Assembly (NCBI GenBank): GCA_024529925.1
Contig: JAFEUB010001797.1
Span: forward strand, 1,162,501-1,226,500
DNA: 64,000 nucleotides
Reading direction: 5' to 3'
Origin: Ophthalmolycus amberensis
Taxonomy: Eukaryota > Chordata > Actinopteri > Perciformes > Zoarcidae
Within the stretch, counting starts at the first letter, position 1. Each line of letters opens with the position of its first letter. Shown piece by piece: positions 57,921-64,000 of this stretch. Position numbers and translations under genes: made by a program. A model generated the notes under the pieces. That model was not told the origin of the DNA and did not search any database. It worked only from the letters and a program-made list of their open reading frames with translations.

Positions 57921-59555
57921 CTGCTGCATTTCATTTTAAAAAAGCATAGAGGAGTGCAGTGGGATCTTTTTGAGTTTTTGTGTCGATCCTGATTTTGCTC
58001 AAGGACCCCTGACTGAAATATGGTGCTTATGAATCCTCAAGGTAATGGGAAATATGCTCTGATGACAGGCAGCAGAGACCCAGGGTCATGTTTTTCCTTG
58101 CGCACATAAATCCTGGCCTCCTCTTGCCCCCTGCCCGCCCTTCTCGTGCATCTGTTGCAGAAGCCGTCTTTTGGCTGTCTTGACTGATTGAGAGGCATGA
58201 TTTATACCAACGGGCCAGGACTACAACAGAAAATTCAATTAAACGGGGGAACATAAATAGAAGACAAATGAACGAGTGCCCTCACCTCTCTGCGAGGCTC
58301 TTTCCCCACTGGCCTTTTGTTCACATGATAATACATTGATATGTCTCTGTGTAAAGATTGTTTTCATGCAAACGATGACTGACAGCGTGTCGATTATATT
58401 AGCTGATTCATCAATTGGCAGGCAATTGAGCTAATGGACACATTGAGGTGTGCACGCATGTACTCAGCAAAGCAGTCACAGCAACAAGGCAGATGGAGAT
58501 CGAATATACGCTTGTAAGGAAACTTTCCTGTATGTGGAGAGGTTCGTTAGTTCATAGTGTGGTGAGGAGGACAAGGGGAGCTCTCTCACTCATCTGCGTA
58601 TAGGTCGCTGAAGTGACTTTTGAGATTTGATACTTAAACCTTGAAAGATCATTTATTCCGCTCCCAATTTAGACCTGACCTTTCCAAGCAGCCAGCTCGA
58701 CTAAACCTCCACACACGAAAACAGGATCAACTCGGGGAGGATGCAATCAGTCTCTGTGTGCGCCCGCCGCTCGGGCAAAGCAGCTGGCTGCGGACCAGCG
58801 TGGGCGCTCTTACAGTATCGACACCGCTGGTTGTTTTACTGCTTAATTTGCCGGGCCACTGAAGTATTTATAGACCTCCCCGTCCGAACGCACCACAGGA
58901 AAATGAAGCTTCATCATAAATAATCCATTGGCAAAATATGCAGCGCTATAATTGGAAACATGTACGAAATGCTCGTTTCCTGCCTTCGCAATGTGCCCGA
59001 GAGTTTGTTTGCTGTGTCCTGCAGCGCTGTGGTTGTTTTGCTTCCAGCAAGGGATCATTAATACATGACTCCCCCTGTTTCAGATGCCCTTGCTCGACAA
59101 GGAGTTCTAAATCTGTACAAGTGGTTAGGAGGACACTCATCTTAGCTTTGCGGGGCCAAGCCTGTCTTCTAACTTAAGGAGGAACTAATTTATGCCCGGT
59201 GATAAAAAGAAAATACATAAAAGAAAGGCAAGGCGTAACCCGGGGCGAGACATATGGCAATAAGAGGTGTGAGCCCTCAATGGCAATAATTCAGAGTGAT
59301 TTATAACTCGGTGACAGGGAAGTAAATGTTTCACCAGCGTGTCAGTCAAATGCATCCCCGTCATCATGGATCACAACCTACACCTCAGAACACTATTTTC
59401 ACATTTACTTATTTTTTATTAGTTCCTGTTTTCACCCTTTTCCCCGCTCACACTCACAGGCTCACTGTTGGAACATGAAAAGATCGAGATGCTTTCTTCT
59501 GTCGGGAAATACAGGTTCATGCATGTATCTGTGTTAGTGTGCACTACATGTCAGT

Positions 59556-59558
<3 letters not shown>
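57921..59558. other. No gene seen
   Basis: Contains an AT-rich TTAGCTGATTCATCAATTGG stretch near 58400 that could be conserved non-coding DNA. No exon supported. Confidence 0.35.

Positions 59559-59597
<39 letters not shown>
59559..59597 (+). repeat. (GT)19 microsatellite
   Basis: About 19 GT units. Confidence 0.9.
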
Positions 59598-59599
<2 letters not shown>

Positions 59600-61050
59600 C
59601 ACACACAAACCCAATGGTATTTGCAGAGAATGTGTCACTTTGTAAATTGGAAATCTGTTATCTTTATTTGTTAATATATCATTCTCCCATCTAGATAATG
59701 GAGTATGGTGCAACACATGGCTCATTTGCATAATTTGGAAGTGCTTTTCATGCTGTGCATTTGACAAAATGATCAGGTTGTGGGGGGGCACACCTGTCTT
59801 GGCTGAAAATGATGGGGAAAAAAAGCAAATAATATACTCACAATCGCATTCGTTACATTTCACTCTGCTTTATAGCAATGAACCCAACGCGACACTTAAA
59901 AGCTTTGCCATCTTCATGACATGTGAGAAGTTCGGGAATAAAAATAGATCATTTAGAGTGATGCTTTCAACAATTTGTGGGAAAATAAACTGGTATAATG
60001 TGTTAATATAACAGCATTATTCAAAGTATTGTCTTTCATCACCATATTTTGAGATTAAAATGCCCGAGGGTCGCACTTGCTCAATCCCAGCTGGCAGCCT
60101 CTTTGATTCTGCCTCTCACACAAACATTCAAACACACACAATTATGCAAAGAGAGACAGACAGACTCACAGATGTACCGGTATGTGGATGCCCGTGTACG
60201 GAGAGGCGTGCACCGTAGACAGCTCGCGGACACAGCCAAGACATGCCTGATTCAAAGGTGAGGTAATGAAAGCGGTCGCCATGCGGGGTGCCGATAAGAG
60301 TGCTTTACTCCCTCTGCTCCGTACCCGCAGCATCTGCTCTGCCCTCATTAATCAAGGCAGAGGTGGGCAGGGGGCTGCCACTTGAAATAAAGCTTGATCA
60401 TCACATGGAGTGCTGCGGACCACATCCTGGCATCTAGCTCCACCGTTTCTGTCGTGTGTCTTACCCGTCTTCGCTCAAGGCTACACCGCTTGTTAGTTTT
60501 CGTCGTACGCTGTGTCACATGGCCAGCTCGACATGGGCCCAACGCCATCTGTCGGTGGACGTCACCCTGTGACCTAGAGGAAAACATGTGGTGTTTTAAC
60601 TCAAGCTTGACAAAGCAGCCACCTCCAGGTAATGTATCCCAAGGGGGTCTCTGACTTTCTAAAAAAAAGTGAAAACAGGAGTGATGCTCAAGACTGATGT
60701 CTTCCCCCAACAGCCTGGTGGGACCAGCAGGCTGTGTACCCTGCATTTTGCCGCTCATCATTTCAGACGAGAATGAAATTTCCTTTGAGACAATCTCTGC
60801 CATCTCATCCTTTCAAACAGAGCCTCGCCGTGGTGTGCTCTTGGTTGGCCGGAGGCTACAGAGGCTCATCACAGACTTGCTTGTGCAGACATATGTCACC
60901 AAAGACACAAGGACAGGCATTTGGAGGCTCAAGGACACCATTAGGGGGCTCTCTCTGCCAAAGCAAAAAATTGAGGGAGAGAATAGTAAAATAAGGCTTT
61001 GCTGTCCCCACAGGAGGTTTTTAGCTATATACGACTAGCAGCTCTATAGC
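59598..61050. other. No gene seen
   Basis: Overlapping frames on both strands at 60348-61038 lack splice support or domains. Confidence 0.35.
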
Positions 61051-61070
61051 TCATTCTGTCGACAGAATGA
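61051..61070. repeat. 20-bp perfect palindrome
   Basis: TCATTCTGTC followed directly by its reverse complement GACAGAATGA, 20 bp before a minisatellite. Confidence 0.9.
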
Positions 61071-61090
61071 AATGTTGAAATGTGTGCAGC

Positions 61091-61213
61091 GAAGGGGTGT
61101 GTTCATGCTAAATGCTATGAAGGGGTGTGTTCATGCTAAATGCTATGAAGGGGTGTGTTCATGCTAAATGCTATGAAGGGGTGTGTTCATGCTAAATGCT
61201 ATGAAGGGGTGTG
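61091..61213 (+). repeat. 28-bp minisatellite, 4.4 copies
   Basis: Four identical copies of a unit starting GAAGGGGTGTGTTCATGC and ending TAAATGCTAT, then 11 bases of a fifth. There is no spacer between copies. Confidence 0.97.
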
Positions 61214-61640
61214 GCGGTGAGATTGGCCTTCAGCAAAAAGGCACACAGCTTCTAAACAGATTGACCTCCCATTGCCAAACTCATGAACCGTTTTGTCGTA
61301 GGCTCTTGCGGAGGGGCATCGCTGCACTCAGCTGAGTGCTTTTTTCCTAAGTGAAGGTTTGCCACGCCCCCTACGTTCAGCCCCGCCCCCTACGCTTCGG
61401 CCCCGCCCCTTTCAACACTCATGAGCCGTTTGTCGTACTCGTGTGGTCGATGGTCTCAGCAGTGAGGTCCTGTTTCAATGGTGTGGGTAAGCCCTGCCCC
61501 CTATAATTAAGCCACGCCCTCTTTTAGTCATTTTCATGAACTGTTTTCTCACTGAGACCTATGGGAGGTGTGCATAGGCGTACGTGGTCGCAGCTGTTGT
61601 GGGTTTGTGTGTTGTTTTTTATTGAGGCCCAAAAAGACGG
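61214..61640. repeat. Degenerate repeat with GC-box clusters
   Basis: A word like TCATGAACCGTTTTGTCGTA occurs three times in decaying form (about 61284, 61419 and 61534). CACGCCCC/CCGCCCC boxes lie between (61361-61412, 61484-61515). This looks like an old unit of about 115-135 bp or part of a dispersed fish element. Confidence 0.5.
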
Positions 61641-63313
61641 AACTTGAAAACCGAGAATCCATTTTAGATATCACATATTGCGGGTTGCATCTAAGTCAAC
61701 TATTTCCAGGAGGTTCCCAGAGTTATCATTCTACTGGGTTGTGACAAACACATTGGACTAAGAGGCTGATCTCCAACTCACCCGCTGAACCTTGTAAAGA
61801 TGAGCATGTAATCATTTTGTTCTTGCAGAGTTGGATTATTGGATATAGAAGTATGGAATGACATGTCAGTAATAAGTCTTCCACTTTTTGAATGAGGATA
61901 CTAGGTTGTCTCTTTTGCTCATATTGAAGCTTGTTTTCATCTGAATTACAGTTTCTTATGATCAACTCAATTGGATTCCCCGCCTGTTTCAATGATGGCA
62001 TTATAACTGAGAATCATAGCCGCCAAACAACCTCTCCATGCAGCCTGCTGCTTCTTTCCTGAGTTACTACGGGGGTTTAATGAGCACAAAACGTCGTCTT
62101 CAGTATGACAGTATCACTTTGTCAAATGCGCCTCCTGACAAAAGAGATGCAGATACATACCCCCACATAAATACATGTATTTGTTCGTGAACCGTCCAGT
62201 GACTTAGCTGTAAAAACCTTCGTGATCAAACAAACGAAAGCTCTGCAGACATTTAGGGGCATGCGTTTCCCAGCGCAGTGATAACTAATAGCCTTGTCAC
62301 AGACTGTAATGTGTCATGTGCAACAGCCGCGGTGAGTGCGCGTTACCATTTGGGTCTTGAGAGGGACACATGACGCCTCACCAAGACCCTCAATCACCGA
62401 GCACCTGAGAGGGCTGTCATAGGCAATGACAGAATACAGCCAAGAGCCATTTGTATCCAATCATGACAGCTAATGACAAAATGCCCATCACTGTGGAGCT
62501 GCAACCTGTTTGGTGTCGAAGGATAAGAGGCTCTGGACGGATATGGAAGATCGGCTCATCAGCAACAATGGAACTAGCCTGATGGCAAATGACTGCTGTG
62601 CTTAAAGCCCCCAGAGTCTGTCATAACGATGTGTGTTTCAAAAGCGAAACAACGTCCCGATGGTGACAGTGCACCAGTGCCACCCTACTGAGCACACTGC
62701 TCTGCAGTCATCTCCACGGCGCTCGGCTTCACTTCAGCCAGTCGAGTGCCTCGGAGACTGAGGGGACGGTTCTGCAGGGGTTTACACTGTGGCCTTCATA
62801 ATCAAGGTTCATTTCCTCATTGCCACTTGAACATCCAATTCGTGTTTCCTTGTCAGCTTCTATCCAGCAACTCAAAGGCAGCAGCAAGCTAGTTCATAAT
62901 AGCATGAATACGTTACTTCATTAATTCTGTGTTTTCAACTTTTTTTTAAGGCCAGAGATGATTTGTTTACTTCTACAGTGTGCACAAAGTTTGTGTTTTC
63001 CCTCAAGGGCCATAACAATCCGGTCCTACATATTGATTAGCAGATGCCTTTCGGGGCCCAGAGCAATTGTTAAGAATTGAGCACTGCCTTTTTAATGGAA
63101 ATTAGGGACGAAGCATGTATAATCTATACACATGCTTTGAATGATTTATTACCAACTATTTTGGTATGGAACCAATTTGTTTCATTAAATGCATTTGTTT
63201 ATTTATTGAGCTGTTGGGACGAGGTTAAAAATTAATAAGCAAATAATTGCCAACAAAAGCCAGGTTTCATGCAAGCTGCTCTGTGAAATATTGCTTTGTA
63301 AAGTGATCATGAA
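61641..63313. other. No gene seen
   Basis: No exon supported. 63050-63300 is AT-rich and low in repeats, possibly conserved non-coding DNA. Confidence 0.35.
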
Positions 63314-63344
<31 letters not shown>

Positions 63345-63356
63345 ACACACACACAC
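63314..63356 (+). repeat. C17 run joined to (AC)13
   Basis: Seventeen C followed at once by about 13 AC units. Confidence 0.95.
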
Positions 63357-64000
63357 ATGCCTAATAGCAGAATCCCCCACTGCAGCCTTTATTAAAAAGT
63401 CCTTACATGGCTAATGGAGGATATCACAGATACTCTATAACTGATGCTCAAGCGATGCACTGTGATATCCATCACACGAAGAACACAGAATAAGAAATGG
63501 CAACGTCAGTTAGCCCTGTATTTTCTTAATATTTTTTAAACCCTTTTTTAAGAAAAAACAAACATTTTCTAAACCCCTGCACTACAAAATAGTGTGTGTG
63601 TATTCATTAGAATAATTAAAAGTAGGAATAGTAGGCCTATTAGCTATTAATACTGCTGCTCTTACTGAAGTGTTTCTTGTTATATGTCTTTATATTTGTA
63701 TCTTGTTTTTTTAAGTACTCTATTCTTATTACATCTTTTTCTTTTTCATACACTTTTCTATGTGTGTGGCATGAAGCTGCATTTAAAGGGACAGGAGCGG
63801 TTCAGACGGAATGAATACATGTATATTCAGATAAACAGTATGAGAGAAGTATTGTGTTTTCTGAGCATTAAAGCATGTTAACATGTAACACATACTGTAT
63901 ATGTCCCCTTTGATGACAATACAGCTGAACCTTGAAACCTATTATGTCCACTAAGGAAACCAAGCATTCCAGTTATACGATGCAGCAGCAAGATTTTGCT
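63357..64000. other. Right edge, possible LINE tail near 63910
   Basis: Mostly AT-rich. GATGACAATACAGCTGAACC and TTGAAACC at 63913-63940 resemble the common fish LINE terminus with TTGAATC-type tails, but the evidence is thin. Confidence 0.3.

Noticed and set aside
60348..61038. Overlapping ORFs on both strands (151 and 113 codons)
   Set aside because: No recognisable motif, no splice sites at plausible positions, and mutually exclusive frames.
61091..61213. Regular 28-bp repeats as a CRISPR array
   Set aside because: The copies abut without spacers, and the window is eukaryotic. It is a minisatellite.
1..64000. tRNA, rRNA, prokaryotic operons, phage or plasmid functions
   Set aside because: No cloverleaf with A/B boxes, no rRNA-like block and no dense same-strand coding seen. 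The repeats and sparse coding are eukaryotic.

Overview
This is animal nuclear DNA, most likely from a teleost fish. It is AT-leaning and full of (CA)n, (GA)n and (AAGAT)n microsatellites. It lacks dense long ORFs and contains fish-type transposable elements: an L1-group LINE, hAT, pogo-like DNA transposons, Ty3/Gypsy LTR elements of Tf1/sushi type, and fish MITEs. No complete host gene is visible. The window reads as a long intron or gene desert, with at most a few candidate exons (10125-10207 on +; 42880-43122, 47151-47399 and about 55400-55683 on -). None of these could be assigned to a known gene.

Layout. 1-4968: single-copy-looking DNA with a palindromic hAT-like terminal fragment, a perfect hairpin and microsatellites. 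4979-6857: a 5'-truncated L1-group LINE on the minus strand with a 10-bp target-site duplication. 7208-7875: a hAT relic that keeps the C-terminal dimerisation motif. 8395-9313: two adjacent copies of the same DNA-transposon end. 11695-16053: the most notable object, a complete, very young, non-autonomous LTR retrotransposon with near-identical LTRs and a 5-bp target-site duplication. Its gag fragment is fused to a huge proline-rich tandem repeat in place of pol. 22204-22594: a solo Gypsy LTR beside a hAT-like end. 29011-29320: a LINE 3' end with an (AAGAT)n tail. 34850-35340: a probable interspersed repeat. 36539-38115: a decayed pogo-like element interrupted by a nested solo LTR. 39484-41708: several MITE or hAT-type remnants. 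46141-46481: a fuller copy of the repeat at 40766. 53898-54320: another fish interspersed repeat. 56676-57920: an old local tandem duplication of about 625 bp. 61051-61640: a palindrome, a 28-bp minisatellite and a GC-box-rich degenerate repeat. The rest shows no gene that I can support.

How the parts relate. The LTR element at 11695-16053 carries the cis signals needed for mobilisation: TATA box, polyadenylation signal, polypurine tract, matching LTR ends, and a 10-base sequence after the 5' LTR that is complementary to the predicted 5' end of its own RNA. It encodes no protease, reverse transcriptase or integrase. I infer that it is a parasite of an autonomous relative and uses the self-priming mechanism known for the Tf1/sushi group. 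All other elements are broken or solo copies. Family names come from recognising motifs by eye; no database search was possible.
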